A stretch of DNA of 64,000 bases from Paraburkholderia unamae (GCF_003268775.1 NZ_QLSU01000012.1:62001-126000); one strand, 5' to 3'; counted from the first letter of the stretch, positions 1 to 8,707 are shown. Numbers and translations are program-made. Notes: a model not told the origin generated them from the sequence alone.

Positions 1-130
1 CAGACCGGCCGCCGACAGGACTCGGGCGGCCCCCGGAGCGCACGCTTCAGAGCGGCTGGATACGGCTTGAAGCGGCTTGAAGCGCCTTCCCGGTAGGAGC
101 ATTATTGCGGTCAGTGAGGTACGATCCCAT

Positions 131-163
131 GCACAGTTCCGAACAGTTCGCACGGAACTGTGC
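131..163. promoter_or_regulatory. Probable MocR-type operator
   Basis: ACAGTTC occurs at 133-139 and again at 143-149, and its reverse complement GAACTGT at 155-161. The outer arms (131-141 and 153-163) form a perfect 11-bp inverted repeat. Two direct copies plus one inverted copy upstream of a MocR gene resemble known GabR/PdxR operators. The site lies about 80 bp before the regulator start, so autoregulation is likely. This is inference from position and symmetry. Confidence 0.55.
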
Positions 164-244
164 AGCCAAAAAACCGGACAGTCGTACCGCAACCACCCGG
201 GCGCCGCCTGAAACGAAGCCCAAGCGAACGCCAGCGAGCCCCAG

Positions 245-1690
245 ATGAAACTCGAACTCGACCGCGCGAGCGACGTGCCGCTCACCGACCAGATCGTCAC
301 CGGCGTCCAGACCTGGATCCGCTCGCGCGCCGCGCATCCCGGCGCGCGCCTGCCGTCGATCCGCCAGTTCGCGGCCGACTACGCCATCAGCCGCTTTCCC
401 GTGATCGAAGCGTACGACCGGCTGGTCTCGCTCGGCTTTCTCGACTCGCGGCACGGCTCGGGCTTCTACGTGAGCGAACACGCGCGCCTCGGGCTCTCCG
501 GCATGGGCACCTGCGACCTCTCGAACGCCGCCGACGAATCGGGCCATCTGCTCAGCCAGTTCGAGCGGCCCGACGAAACGCTGCAACTCGACAGCGGCTC
601 GATCCCGCAGGCATGGCGCGACGTCGACGCACTCGGCCAGGCGATCCGCCACGTCTCGCGCACCGACCCCGCGAGCCTCGTCGACTACGGCACGCCCACC
701 GGCGACGCCACCTTGCGCGAGCATCTGCGCAACCGGCTCGCGCCGCTCGGCATCGTCGCCGACGCGAAGCAGATCCTCATCACCGAAGGCGCGAGCGAGG
801 GCCTCGACCTGCTGATGCGCTACATGCTCAAGCCCGGCGACACGGTGTTCGTCGAGGACCCCGGCTACTACAACCTGTACGGCCTGCTCAAGCTGCACGG
901 CGTGCGCCTCGTGGGCATCCGCCGCACGGCGGGCGGGCCCGACATCGAGCATCTGCACGCCATGCTCGCCGAGCACCGCCCGCGCGCGTTCTTCGTCAAC
1001 ACCGTCTTCCACAACCCGACCGGCTCGACGATCTCGCCGCCGGTCGCGTTCCGGCTGCTGCAACTCGCGCGCGAGCACCACTTCACGATCGTCGAGGACG
1101 ATATCTACGCCGACTTCCAGGCCGATCCCACCGACCGGCTCGCGGCGCTCGACCAGTTCGAGCATGTCGTGTACGTGGGCGGCCTGTCGAAGACGCTCTC
1201 TTCGTCGCTGCGCGTGGGCTACGTGGTGGCCAACACCGCGATCGTGCGCGACCTTGCCGCCATCAAGGCGCTCACGACGATCAGCGGCTCGCGCTTCGCG
1301 CAGGCCGTGGCCGCCACGCTGCTGGAGCGCGGCGCGTATCGCAAGTACCTCGAACGGTTGCGCCGGCGCGTGGCCGAGGCGCAGGGCACGGCCGCGCGCA
1401 CGCTCGAAGCGCACGGCTGGGAGCTGTTCGGCGGCCCGGCCGCCGCAGCAGTCCCGGCGGCGCGCGGCTACGCGCAACCGGGCGGCAAGTTCGTCTGGGC
1501 GCGCGTGCCGCATATCGAGGATTCGGCGCGTCTCGCGGTGTGCGGCGAGCCGCTCGGCGTGGCCGTTTCGCCGGGAAGCCACTTCCGCCCGCACGGCGAG
1601 GCGAGCCCATGGATCCGCATCAACGTGGCGCTCACACTCGATCCGCGCGCCCAGGCGTTTTTCGCGGCGGCGGCGCGGCTCGAGGCGTAA
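245..1690 (+). CDS. MocR/PdxR-like GntR regulator with aminotransferase domain
   Basis: 481 aa. Residues 1-75 are a GntR-type winged helix (LPSIRQFAADYAISRF region). From about residue 110 onward the protein is a fold-type I aminotransferase domain, with the motif FHNPTG and a PLP-lysine motif GGLSKT (lysine at about residue 316). MocR proteins sense PLP or amino-donor metabolites and control transport or metabolism genes; the effector here is unknown. The ATG is followed directly by a good GntR N-terminus. It sits behind a direct/inverted-repeat operator and 112 bp upstream of a drug exporter, which may be its target. The left neighbour is outside the window. Confidence 0.88.
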   Translation: MKLELDRASDVPLTDQIVTGVQTWIRSRAAHPGARLPSIRQFAADYAISRFPVIEAYDRLVSLGFLDSRHGSGFYVSEHARLGLSGMGTCDLSNAADESGHLLSQFERPDETLQLDSGSIPQAWRDVDALGQAIRHVSRTDPASLVDYGTPTGDATLREHLRNRLAPLGIVADAKQILITEGASEGLDLLMRYMLKPGDTVFVEDPGYYNLYGLLKLHGVRLVGIRRTAGGPDIEHLHAMLAEHRPRAFFVNTVFHNPTGSTISPPVAFRLLQLAREHHFTIVEDDIYADFQADPTDRLAALDQFEHVVYVGGLSKTLSSSLRVGYVVANTAIVRDLAAIKALTTISGSRFAQAVAATLLERGAYRKYLERLRRRVAEAQGTAARTLEAHGWELFGGPAAAAVPAARGYAQPGGKFVWARVPHIEDSARLAVCGEPLGVAVSPGSHFRPHGEASPWIRINVALTLDPRAQAFFAAAARLEA

Positions 1691-1802
1691 GGGCGCAGCG
1701 ATTGTGAAGGCCGAGTCTTGAGGGCCGGAGCACGGCCCCCTATCAGCGCGCGCGCGCCGTTTTCCCTACAATGGCGCTTGCCTGCGCGCCCACTCCTCGC
1801 CC

Positions 1803-3245
1803 ATGTCCGAATCCACCGCTGCGTCCAGCACCGCTCCGTCTCCCCGCTCGTTGTCCGTGATGCTGTGGCTCGTCGCCACCGGCTTTTTCATGCAGACGCT
1901 CGATTCGACCATCGTCAACACGGCGCTGCCCGCCATGGCGACGAGTCTGGGCGAATTACCGTTGCGCATGCAATCAGTCGTGATCGCGTATTCGCTCACG
2001 ATGGCGGTGATGATTCCGGTGTCGGGGTGGCTAGCCGACAAGCTCGGCACGCGGCGCGTGTTTCTCGGCGCGATTTTCGTGTTCGCGCTCGGCTCGCTGC
2101 TGTGCGCGAGCTCGCATACGCTCAACCAGCTCGTGCTCTCGCGCATCGCGCAGGGCGTGGGCGGCGCGATGCTGCTGCCGGTCGGGCGTCTTGCTGTGCT
2201 GCGCACGTTTCCCGCCGAGCGCTATCTGCCCGCGCTCTCGTTCGTGGCGATTCCGGGCCTGATCGGCCCGCTCATCGGCCCGACGCTGGGCGGCTGGCTC
2301 GTGCAGATCGCCTCGTGGCACTGGATCTTTCTCATCAACGTGCCGGTGGGCGTGGTGGGCTGCATCGCCACCTTCATCTTCATGCCCGACAGCCGCAACC
2401 CCGAGACGCCGCGCTTCGACCTGCCGGGCTATCTGCTGCTCGTGATCGGCATGGTGGCGATTTCGTTCGCGCTCGACGGGCACTCCGAACTCGGCATCCA
2501 GCACGCCACCGTGCTCGTGCTGCTGATCCTCTCGCTCGCCGCCTTCGTCGCCTACGGGCTGCACGCGGTGCGCACGCCGCAGCCGATCTTCTCGCTCGAT
2601 CTCTTCAAGATCCACACCTTCAGCGTGGGCCTGCTCGGCAACCTGTTCGCGCGCATCGGCAGCGGCGCCATGCCCTATCTGATCCCGTTGCTGCTCCAGG
2701 TCGCGCTCGGCTACACGGCGTTCGAAGCGGGCCTCATGATGCTGCCCACGGCCGCCGCGGGCATGTTCTCGAAGCGGCTCGTGACGTACCTCATCATGCG
2801 CTACGGCTATCGCAGCGTGCTGGTCTCGAACACCGTGCTGGTGGGCCTCATGATGGCGAGCTTCGCGCTTTCGACGCCCGCCGAACCGCTGTGGCTGCGC
2901 ATCGTGCAACTCGCGCTGTTCGGCGCCGTGAACTCGATGCAGTTCACGGCGATGAACACGCTCACGCTCAAGGACCTCGGCACGGGCGGCGCGAGCAGCG
3001 GCAACAGCCTGTTCTCGCTCGTGCAGATGCTCTCGATGAGCCTCGGCGTGACGGTGGCGGGCGCGCTCCTCACCACCTTCACGGGGCTCATCAGCCACAA
3101 GACGGGCGAGAGCGTGATTCCGGCCTTCCACGCGACGTTCATTTGCGTGGGCATCATCACGGCGGGCTCGTCGTGGATCTTCGGCCAACTCTCGTCGGAC
3201 GTGCGCCGCACCGCGAAAAAGACCGATCCGTCCGAGCGCACCTGA
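1803..3245 (+). CDS. DHA2-family (MdtD/EmrB-like) MFS exporter
   Basis: 480 aa inner-membrane protein with about 14 hydrophobic segments. It shows the MFS loop motif GWLADKLGTRRVF after TM2, the DHA2 signature LDSTIVNTALPAMA in TM1, and an antiporter motif C-like stretch GPLIGPTLGGWL in TM5. Family members export drugs or metabolites in exchange for protons; the substrate cannot be read from sequence. It lies in the same direction as the MocR regulator, 112 bp downstream, so it may be co-transcribed with it or controlled by it. The C-terminus is short and charged. Confidence 0.88.
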   Translation: MSESTAASSTAPSPRSLSVMLWLVATGFFMQTLDSTIVNTALPAMATSLGELPLRMQSVVIAYSLTMAVMIPVSGWLADKLGTRRVFLGAIFVFALGSLLCASSHTLNQLVLSRIAQGVGGAMLLPVGRLAVLRTFPAERYLPALSFVAIPGLIGPLIGPTLGGWLVQIASWHWIFLINVPVGVVGCIATFIFMPDSRNPETPRFDLPGYLLLVIGMVAISFALDGHSELGIQHATVLVLLILSLAAFVAYGLHAVRTPQPIFSLDLFKIHTFSVGLLGNLFARIGSGAMPYLIPLLLQVALGYTAFEAGLMMLPTAAAGMFSKRLVTYLIMRYGYRSVLVSNTVLVGLMMASFALSTPAEPLWLRIVQLALFGAVNSMQFTAMNTLTLKDLGTGGASSGNSLFSLVQMLSMSLGVTVAGALLTTFTGLISHKTGESVIPAFHATFICVGIITAGSSWIFGQLSSDVRRTAKKTDPSERT

Positions 3246-3493
3246 GGATAGCTGAGGGCACCTGAAGGCCCGCGAGAGCGCGCGCCGTGGCCGGCGCGCA
3301 CCGCGAAGGTGCAGCGCGCGCACCATCGCAGAAGCCTGTGCGCAATTGCCAAACAATCGCGAATAAGCACGGGCGCCCGTGCACGGGCCATTCCCACGGG
3401 GCCAGGGACTCGCATACTTTTTGCTGTCCTATCCTGTAAACTTGACGCTCACGCGTCCAGCCCTCCACGCTCCCCGCGCGCCATCGACACGAA

Positions 3494-4768
3494 ATGACCA
3501 GCATGATCGACCTCGATCCCCCCGGCTACCAGTCGCGCCCCATCGCGGGCGTGGAAGGCGCCCGCCGCACGGTGCTATACGGCGGCTACACCGTCTTCAG
3601 CGTGTTTCAGCCCGTGTTCTCGGTCGCGCACCGGCGCGCGATCGGCTATCACGCCTCGCTGCGCGCGCACGACGAGCACGGGCAGCAGGCCCCGTCGCAG
3701 GAGGTGTTCACGCAGGCGGCGCGGCGCGGCGATCTGCTCGAACTCGGCCGTCTCGCGGAGTCGCTGCATCTGGGCAACTTCAACGCGTTCGATTCGCATG
3801 ACGAATGGCTCTTCCTGAGCCTGCATCCGGCCGCCCTCATGGACACGAGCTACGGCGACGCCCTGCTCGCCGGCCTCAAGGCGCTCGGTCTGCAACCGCA
3901 GCGCGTGGTGCTCGAAGTGTCGGAGCAGGCCGGGGGCGAGAATTCGCGCTTTGCCGAGATCATCGACGGGCTGCGCAAGGCGGGCTTCGTGATCGCGCTG
4001 GACGGCTTCGGCGCGAAGCATTCGAACATCGACCGCGTGTGGCAACTGCGGCCCGACATCGTGACGCTCGACCGCAGCCTGCTCGCCCAGGCGAGCCGCC
4101 ATGCGCATATCGAGCGCGTGCTGCCGGGTCTCGTTTCGATGCTGCACGAGTCGGGGCAGCTCGTGCTGGTGGGCGGGCTTTCGACCGAGCGCGACGCGCT
4201 GATCGCACTGGAAAGCAACGCCGACTTCGTGCAGGGCGCGTATTTCGCGCGGCCCGACGTCGAGCCGGTGCCGCCGGCCGTGGCCGCGCAGCTTATGGAC
4301 GACCTCTCCGCGCGCCTGCGCGAGCGCGTTGCCGCGCGCGACCGCGCGCAGTCGGCGCGCCTCGCGCCCTATGTGAGCGCCATCGAAGCCGCCGCGAAGC
4401 ACCTGGCCGAGGGCGTCGCCATGACCGACGCCACGCTGCCGCTGCTGGGCCTCGACGACACGGCGCGCTGCTTCCTGCTCGACGCGTCGGGTCGCCAGAT
4501 CGGCGACAACGTGCTGCCCGACGGGCGCACGTCGCAACGCGCCAAGCGTTTCCGGCCGCTGCTGCATTCCCAGGGCGCGAGCTGGGAGCGCCGGCCGTAT
4601 TTCATTGGTGCGATGAAGTCGCCGGGCCGCGTGCAGTTCACGCCGCCCTATCTCTCGATCAACGAGGCGCACCTGTGCGTCACCGCGTCGGTCGCCGCGC
4701 AAACGCCGCACGGCGTGCAGGTGCTTTGCGTCGACATCAACTGGGAAGCCGCCTCGCAGCGCGGCTAA
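3494..4768 (+). CDS. Degenerate EAL-domain protein with C-terminal sensor-like domain
   Basis: 424 aa. Residues about 35-260 align by eye with the EAL phosphodiesterase fold: LEVSEQ, ALDGFGAKHSNIDRVWQL and VQGAYFARP match ExTE, DDFG..SSL and QGY..xP. The EAL triplet itself reads HAS, the NxS strand reads LFLSLHP, DDFG is DGFG, the catalytic lysine position is leucine (VTLDRS), and the later glutamate motif is VGGLST. Most metal-binding residues are therefore missing and c-di-GMP hydrolysis is unlikely. The last ~150 residues resemble a PAS/Cache-like sensory domain. It may act as a c-di-GMP-independent or binding-only regulator. Confidence 0.78.
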   Translation: MTSMIDLDPPGYQSRPIAGVEGARRTVLYGGYTVFSVFQPVFSVAHRRAIGYHASLRAHDEHGQQAPSQEVFTQAARRGDLLELGRLAESLHLGNFNAFDSHDEWLFLSLHPAALMDTSYGDALLAGLKALGLQPQRVVLEVSEQAGGENSRFAEIIDGLRKAGFVIALDGFGAKHSNIDRVWQLRPDIVTLDRSLLAQASRHAHIERVLPGLVSMLHESGQLVLVGGLSTERDALIALESNADFVQGAYFARPDVEPVPPAVAAQLMDDLSARLRERVAARDRAQSARLAPYVSAIEAAAKHLAEGVAMTDATLPLLGLDDTARCFLLDASGRQIGDNVLPDGRTSQRAKRFRPLLHSQGASWERRPYFIGAMKSPGRVQFTPPYLSINEAHLCVTASVAAQTPHGVQVLCVDINWEAASQRG

Positions 4769-4785
4769 TGCCGGTTCAGGCCGGT

Positions 4786-5877
4786 TCATGCGAGCACGGG
4801 CGGTTGCGCGAGCATCGACGCGCAGCCGTGAGAACCGGACGCAACGGCGGCGACGGCGAGCGTCGAAACGCAATTCACGCCGACCGCCCCCGCCGCGAAG
4901 CGTGCGAGCAGCTTGCGCACGGCCGCGCCGCCGAACGCGCGATTGGCCGCATCGAGCGCGCCGCCGTCGTCCGTCGTGGCGACACACATGACCGGCCCGC
5001 GCCGCCCGTGCGGGCCGACGCCCACGTGCAGCCATGCCGCCAGTTCCCCATCCTCCCCGACGATCGCCACGCCCGGCTCGCCTTCCAGCGCGAGCGCCTC
5101 GGCGTGCAGCACGCGCACGGCGCTCGCTTCGTGCATGACGTGGGCACCGTGCGCCCCGGCAGCGCTTGCCGCGACCAGCGCCGTTGCGGTCACGCCCAGC
5201 AGATCCATCAGGCCGGCGCGGTCCTGCGCAAGGAGCACGTCGCGTAGACGCTCCACCGTGCGCACATGCTGCGCCTTGTCCGCGGGCGCCGCGCGCGGTG
5301 CGGCCGCGCGAGCGAGCCGTACACGAGCGCGCCGCACGATCTGGCGGCAATGTGTGTTGGTGCAACCGGTGAGCGCGGCGATCTGCGCATAGTCGCAGTC
5401 GAAGGCCTCGCGCAGCACGAACACGGCCTGTTCGAGCGGCGCGAGCCTTTCCAGCAGGAGCAGCAGTCCGTCCGAAAGGCGCGCGGCGCGCAAGCCGGCC
5501 TCCTCGGCGGAGGGCGCCGCGTCGTCGAGCCACGCGAGTTCGCGCTCGCCCGCGCTCTCGCGGCGCAGGCGCCGCAGCCGGTCGATCGCAAGCCGCACCG
5601 TCACCGTGGCAAGCCACGCCTGCGGCGTGCGTACGGCCTGTGCGTCGGCGTCGCGCCAGCGGAACCACGCGTCCTGCACGACGTCCTCGGCCTCCGCGCG
5701 GCTGCCCAGCACGCGCACGGCCAGCGCCAGCAGACGTGCGCGCGCCGCGTCGAACGCAGCGGCGCGACGCGCGTCGCCCCATCTTTCGTCCTGCGGCCCG
5801 GCTTCGCCATTCATTGGGGTCGCGGCCTCAATATGCCCTGCGGCCTCCAGCCTCGTTTCGTCGATTGCCTGCGTCAT
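4786..5877 (-). CDS. ECF sigma factor with extended C-terminal domain (SigJ/ECF41-like)
   Basis: 363 aa. Residues about 40-105 form sigma region 2 (EDVVQDAWFRW, then WLATVTVRLAIDRLRR). Residues about 140-195 form region 4 (LAPLEQAVFVLREAFDCDYAQIA, then a helix-turn-helix). A further ~160 residues follow, as in SigJ/ECF41 proteins whose SnoaL-like tail replaces a separate anti-sigma factor. No anti-sigma gene is next to it. The extension here is Ala/Gly-rich and matches the SnoaL pattern only loosely. It converges with the EAL gene, with 17 bp between the stops. The start at 5877 is the most upstream ATG; a shorter start at MNGEAG is possible. Confidence 0.8.
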   Translation of the reverse strand: MTQAIDETRLEAAGHIEAATPMNGEAGPQDERWGDARRAAAFDAARARLLALAVRVLGSRAEAEDVVQDAWFRWRDADAQAVRTPQAWLATVTVRLAIDRLRRLRRESAGERELAWLDDAAPSAEEAGLRAARLSDGLLLLLERLAPLEQAVFVLREAFDCDYAQIAALTGCTNTHCRQIVRRARVRLARAAAPRAAPADKAQHVRTVERLRDVLLAQDRAGLMDLLGVTATALVAASAAGAHGAHVMHEASAVRVLHAEALALEGEPGVAIVGEDGELAAWLHVGVGPHGRRGPVMCVATTDDGGALDAANRAFGGAAVRKLLARFAAGAVGVNCVSTLAVAAVASGSHGCASMLAQPPVLA

Positions 5878-6060
5878 TCGCTTCGCTCCTTGGCCTTGCG
5901 TGTTCGCCCGATCCCCTCAAGACGTTCGGCAACGGGCCGACGTGACAGCGGCGCACAAAAATATTGGCGTCACGCGGCGAGCGCGCCGGGCGTCTTGAAG
6001 GCGAGCCGCTTCTTGCGCCGCTCACACCGCTCACGCCAACCGAAAACCGCGAGGACACTC

Positions 6061-6705
6061 ATGCATCCCTTTGCACCGCATCATGCAGCATTGCCGCCGA
6101 ACGCGCTCAATCTCGTTCCGACCGTCATCGAAACATCCGGACGCGGCGAGCGCGCCTACGACATCTACTCGCGCCTGCTGCGCGAGCGCATCGTGTTTCT
6201 CGTCGGACCGGTGACCGAGCAGAGCGCGAGCCTCGTGGTCGCCCAGTTGCTCTTTCTCGAAGCCGAAAATCCGGAAAAGGACATCAGCCTCTATATCAAC
6301 TCGCCGGGCGGCTCGGTCTACGACGGCATGGCCGTCCACGACACGATGCAGTTCGTCAAACCCGATGTCTCGACGCTATGCACCGGTTTCGCCGCCAGCA
6401 TGGGCTCATTTTTGCTCGCCGCGGGTGCGCAGGGAAAACGCTTCGCACTGCCAAACGCACGCATCATGATCCATCAGCCATCGGGCGGCGGCCAGGGCAC
6501 CGCCGCCGACGTCGAACTCCAGGCGCGCGAGATTCTCTACCAGCGCGAGCGGCTGAACGCGATGCTCGCGGCGCACACCGGCCGCGCCATCGAGCAGATC
6601 GCCCACGACAGCGATCGCGACAATTTCATGTCGGCGCAGGAGGCGACGGAGTATGGCCTGATCGATCGCGTGCTGAACTCGCGCGCGGAATCGCTACCGC
6701 GCTAA
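6061..6705 (+). CDS. clpP: ClpP-family serine protease (second, solitary ClpP)
   Basis: 214 aa ClpP fold. The catalytic triad is intact with canonical spacing: Ser113 in GFAASMGS, His138 in MIHQP, Asp187 in RDNFMSAQEA. The N-terminal tail is unusually His/Pro/Ala-rich. A GAGGA ribosome-binding site precedes the ATG. ClpP forms a tetradecameric chamber that degrades substrates fed by ClpX or ClpA. There is no tig or clpX here, whereas the housekeeping clpP normally sits between them, so this is probably an accessory paralogue. It stands alone between an ECF sigma factor and a TetR gene, suggesting a stress role. Confidence 0.9.
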   Translation: MHPFAPHHAALPPNALNLVPTVIETSGRGERAYDIYSRLLRERIVFLVGPVTEQSASLVVAQLLFLEAENPEKDISLYINSPGGSVYDGMAVHDTMQFVKPDVSTLCTGFAASMGSFLLAAGAQGKRFALPNARIMIHQPSGGGQGTAADVELQAREILYQRERLNAMLAAHTGRAIEQIAHDSDRDNFMSAQEATEYGLIDRVLNSRAESLPR

Positions 6706-6752
6706 TGCGCAGCGCCCGGCCGCCTGGCCACCAGACCGCCGCAAGCCACGCT

Positions 6753-7391
6753 TCAGGCGAGCCGCACGGCGAGCCACGCCGCCAGCACGCCCTTGTATTC
6801 GGCCACGAGCAGTTTGCGCTCCTTGGGCTTCGCCGCGGCGTATAGCGGATTGAGGCTCTTGATGACCTGAAGCATGACCTCGGCCACGCGGTACGCTTCA
6901 TCAGACGAAAGCGCGGGCTGATAGCGCAGGAAAACCGCTGTGAAACGCTGGCGCAGGAGGTTGCGCACGGCGGCGTCGCGCTTGAAGCCCAGCGGCACGG
7001 AAAGCAGCGGCAGATACGCGGGATAGTCGTGCATCAGATCGACCATCAGGTCGAACAGGCGCTCGACGAGTTGCGGCAGCGGCAGCCTGGCCGGATCGTC
7101 GTGCGCCGCGAGGAGCGCGCTCCAGCGCGCATCCATCTCGTCGCCGTAGCGCTTGCGCAGCGCGAAGGCCAGCGCCTCCTTGTTCGGAAAGTACTGGTAC
7201 GCCGCGCCCACCGAAACGCCCGCCTGCTGCGCGATCTGCGTCATGGTCGCCACGTCGAAGCCGCGCTCGGCGAACGCCTCGCCCGCGGCTTCGAGCAGCG
7301 CGTCCACGGTGCGCGCCGCGCGTTCCTGGCGCGGCACGCGCCGTGCGTTTTCGGTTTGCGCTTCCTTGCGCGCGAGCGGGTCTGCCGCCAT
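6753..7391 (-). CDS. TetR-family transcriptional repressor
   Basis: 212 aa. An N-terminal helix-turn-helix sits at about residues 20-65 (RTVDALLEAAGEAFAERG, then VSVGAAYQYFPNKEAL, a textbook TetR signature). The remaining helical part is the ligand and dimer domain. It is divergent from an isochorismatase-like hydrolase with only 63 bp between starts. A perfect inverted repeat lies in that gap and covers both promoters. It very likely represses itself and the hydrolase; the inducer is unknown. Confidence 0.9.
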   Translation of the reverse strand: MAADPLARKEAQTENARRVPRQERAARTVDALLEAAGEAFAERGFDVATMTQIAQQAGVSVGAAYQYFPNKEALAFALRKRYGDEMDARWSALLAAHDDPARLPLPQLVERLFDLMVDLMHDYPAYLPLLSVPLGFKRDAAVRNLLRQRFTAVFLRYQPALSSDEAYRVAEVMLQVIKSLNPLYAAAKPKERKLLVAEYKGVLAAWLAVRLA

Positions 7392-7421
7392 ATCTGAAGC
7401 CTCCCTCACGTTTCGTGTATG

Positions 7422-7445
7422 ATATGTGAAGCCATCCTCACATAT
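7422..7445. promoter_or_regulatory. TetR operator between divergent genes
   Basis: ATATGTGA (7422-7429) and TCACATAT (7438-7445) form a perfect 8-bp inverted repeat with an 8-bp spacer. It lies exactly between the divergent TetR and isochorismatase genes. Length and placement fit a TetR dimer site; binding is inferred. Confidence 0.7.
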
Positions 7446-7454
7446 AGGTGAATC

Positions 7455-8030
7455 ATGACGCAAGCACTTTCTCTGAACCCGCGCACCACCGCGCTCGTGA
7501 TGATCGACCTCCAGCACGGCATCGTGAGCCGCCCGGTCGCGCCCCATAGCGGCGCACAGGTGGTCGCGAACGCCAGGCCGCTCGCCGACGCGCTGCGCGC
7601 CAAGGGCGGCGCCGTCGTCTGGGTGCGCGTGCTCCTGAACGACATTCTCGCCCTGCCCGCCGACGCGCCCACGCGCACGCCCGACGCGCCGCCCGCCCCC
7701 GCCGAGGCCTCCGAACTCGTGCCCGAAATCGGCGCGCAGCCCGGTGACGTGATCGTCTCGAAGCGCCAATGGGGCGCGTTCTACGGCACCGACCTCGAGC
7801 AGCAACTGCGCCGCCGCGGCATCGACACGATCGTGATCGGCGGCATCGCCACGAACTTCGGCGTTGAATCCACGGCGCGCCAGGCGTTCGATCTGGGCTT
7901 CAAGCTCGTATTCGTCGAAGACGCCACGTCGGGCCTGAACGAAGAGATGCATCGCTTTTCGTTTGAGAAGCTGTTCCGCCATATGGGCCACGTGCGCTCG
8001 ACGCAGGAAACGATCGCGGCGCTCGCATAA
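7455..8030 (+). CDS. Isochorismatase-family (cysteine) hydrolase
   Basis: 191 aa. It shows the family pattern: an early catalytic aspartate (ALVMIDLQHGI), the lysine strand (VIVSKRQWGAFYGTDL) and the GGIATNFGVESTARQAFDLGF segment. In classical cysteine hydrolases the position before VESTAR is usually CVxxT. Here the stretch is ATNFGVEST with no cysteine, so the nucleophile may be absent. YcaC-like and isochorismatase members act on amides, carbamates or isochorismate; the substrate here is unknown. It is probably released from repression by the divergent TetR protein. Confidence 0.85.
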   Translation: MTQALSLNPRTTALVMIDLQHGIVSRPVAPHSGAQVVANARPLADALRAKGGAVVWVRVLLNDILALPADAPTRTPDAPPAPAEASELVPEIGAQPGDVIVSKRQWGAFYGTDLEQQLRRRGIDTIVIGGIATNFGVESTARQAFDLGFKLVFVEDATSGLNEEMHRFSFEKLFRHMGHVRSTQETIAALA

Positions 8031-8052
8031 GTCTCTTTCGCTGGCGTAAAAC

Positions 8053-8086
8053 AAAAAAGCCCTCGATTCGCATCGGGGGCTTTTTG
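8053..8086. terminator. Bidirectional intrinsic terminator
   Basis: A GC-rich hairpin (AGCCCTCGA pairing with TCGGGGGCT) is flanked by an A-run on the left and a T-run on the right. It lies between the convergent isochorismatase and sodB genes and can serve both. Confidence 0.85.
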
Positions 8087-8128
8087 CTTGCGCCACATGA
8101 ATCGTGGCGCAGGGAACGGGCTTCGAAT

Positions 8129-8707
8129 TTACGCGAAGTTTTGCGCTGCGAAGTCCCAGTTCACGATGTTCCAGAACGCTTCGACGAACTTCGGACGTGC
8201 GTTGCGGTAGTCGATGTAGTAAGCGTGTTCCCACACGTCGATCGTGAGGAGCGCCTTGGCGTCGGTCGTGAGCGGCGTGGCGGCGTTGCTGGTCGACACG
8301 ATGTCGAGCGAGCCGTCAGCCTTCTTCACGAGCCACGTCCAGCCCGAGCCGAAGTTGCCGACTGCGGCCTTCGTGAAGGCTTCCTTGAACGCGTCGTAGG
8401 AACCCCACTTGGCGTTGATCGCGTCGCCGAGCGCGCCCGACGGTGCGCCGCCGCCTTGCGGCGAGAGGCTGTTCCAGAAGAACGTGTGATTCCAGATCTG
8501 GGCTGCGTTGTTGAACACGCCACCCGACGACTTCTTGACGATTTCTTCGAGCGAGAGCTTCTCGAACTCGGTGCCCGGAATCAGGTTGTTCAGATTCGTG
8601 ACGTAAGCCTGGTGGTGCTTGCCGTAGTGGAACTCGAGCGTCTCTTCCGACATGTTCGGAGCGAGGGCGTTCTTCGCGAACGGCAGCGGCGGGAGCGTAA
8701 ATGACAT
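8129..8707 (-). CDS. sodB: Iron superoxide dismutase
   Basis: 192 aa cytoplasmic SOD that converts superoxide to peroxide and oxygen. Metal ligands are recognisable: His in LEFHYGKHHQAY, His in WNHTFFWNSL, and Asp/His in the DVWEHAYYIDY signature. The AQIWNHTFFW and GSGWTWLV segments favour Fe over Mn specificity. The length is that of FeSODs. It starts with MSFTLPPLP, a usual FeSOD N-terminus. It follows xseA on the same strand, with a 510-bp gap that contains its own promoter region. Confidence 0.97.
   Translation of the reverse strand: MSFTLPPLPFAKNALAPNMSEETLEFHYGKHHQAYVTNLNNLIPGTEFEKLSLEEIVKKSSGGVFNNAAQIWNHTFFWNSLSPQGGGAPSGALGDAINAKWGSYDAFKEAFTKAAVGNFGSGWTWLVKKADGSLDIVSTSNAATPLTTDAKALLTIDVWEHAYYIDYRNARPKFVEAFWNIVNWDFAAQNFA

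Noticed and set aside
47..1594. Long minus-strand frame opposite the MocR gene
   Set aside because: Arg/Ala/Val-rich with no motifs; antisense shadow of a clear gene.
5264..6705. Longer ClpP with a 265-residue N-terminal extension
   Set aside because: The extension is antisense to the sigma factor gene, and a good ribosome-binding site lies before the ATG at 6061.
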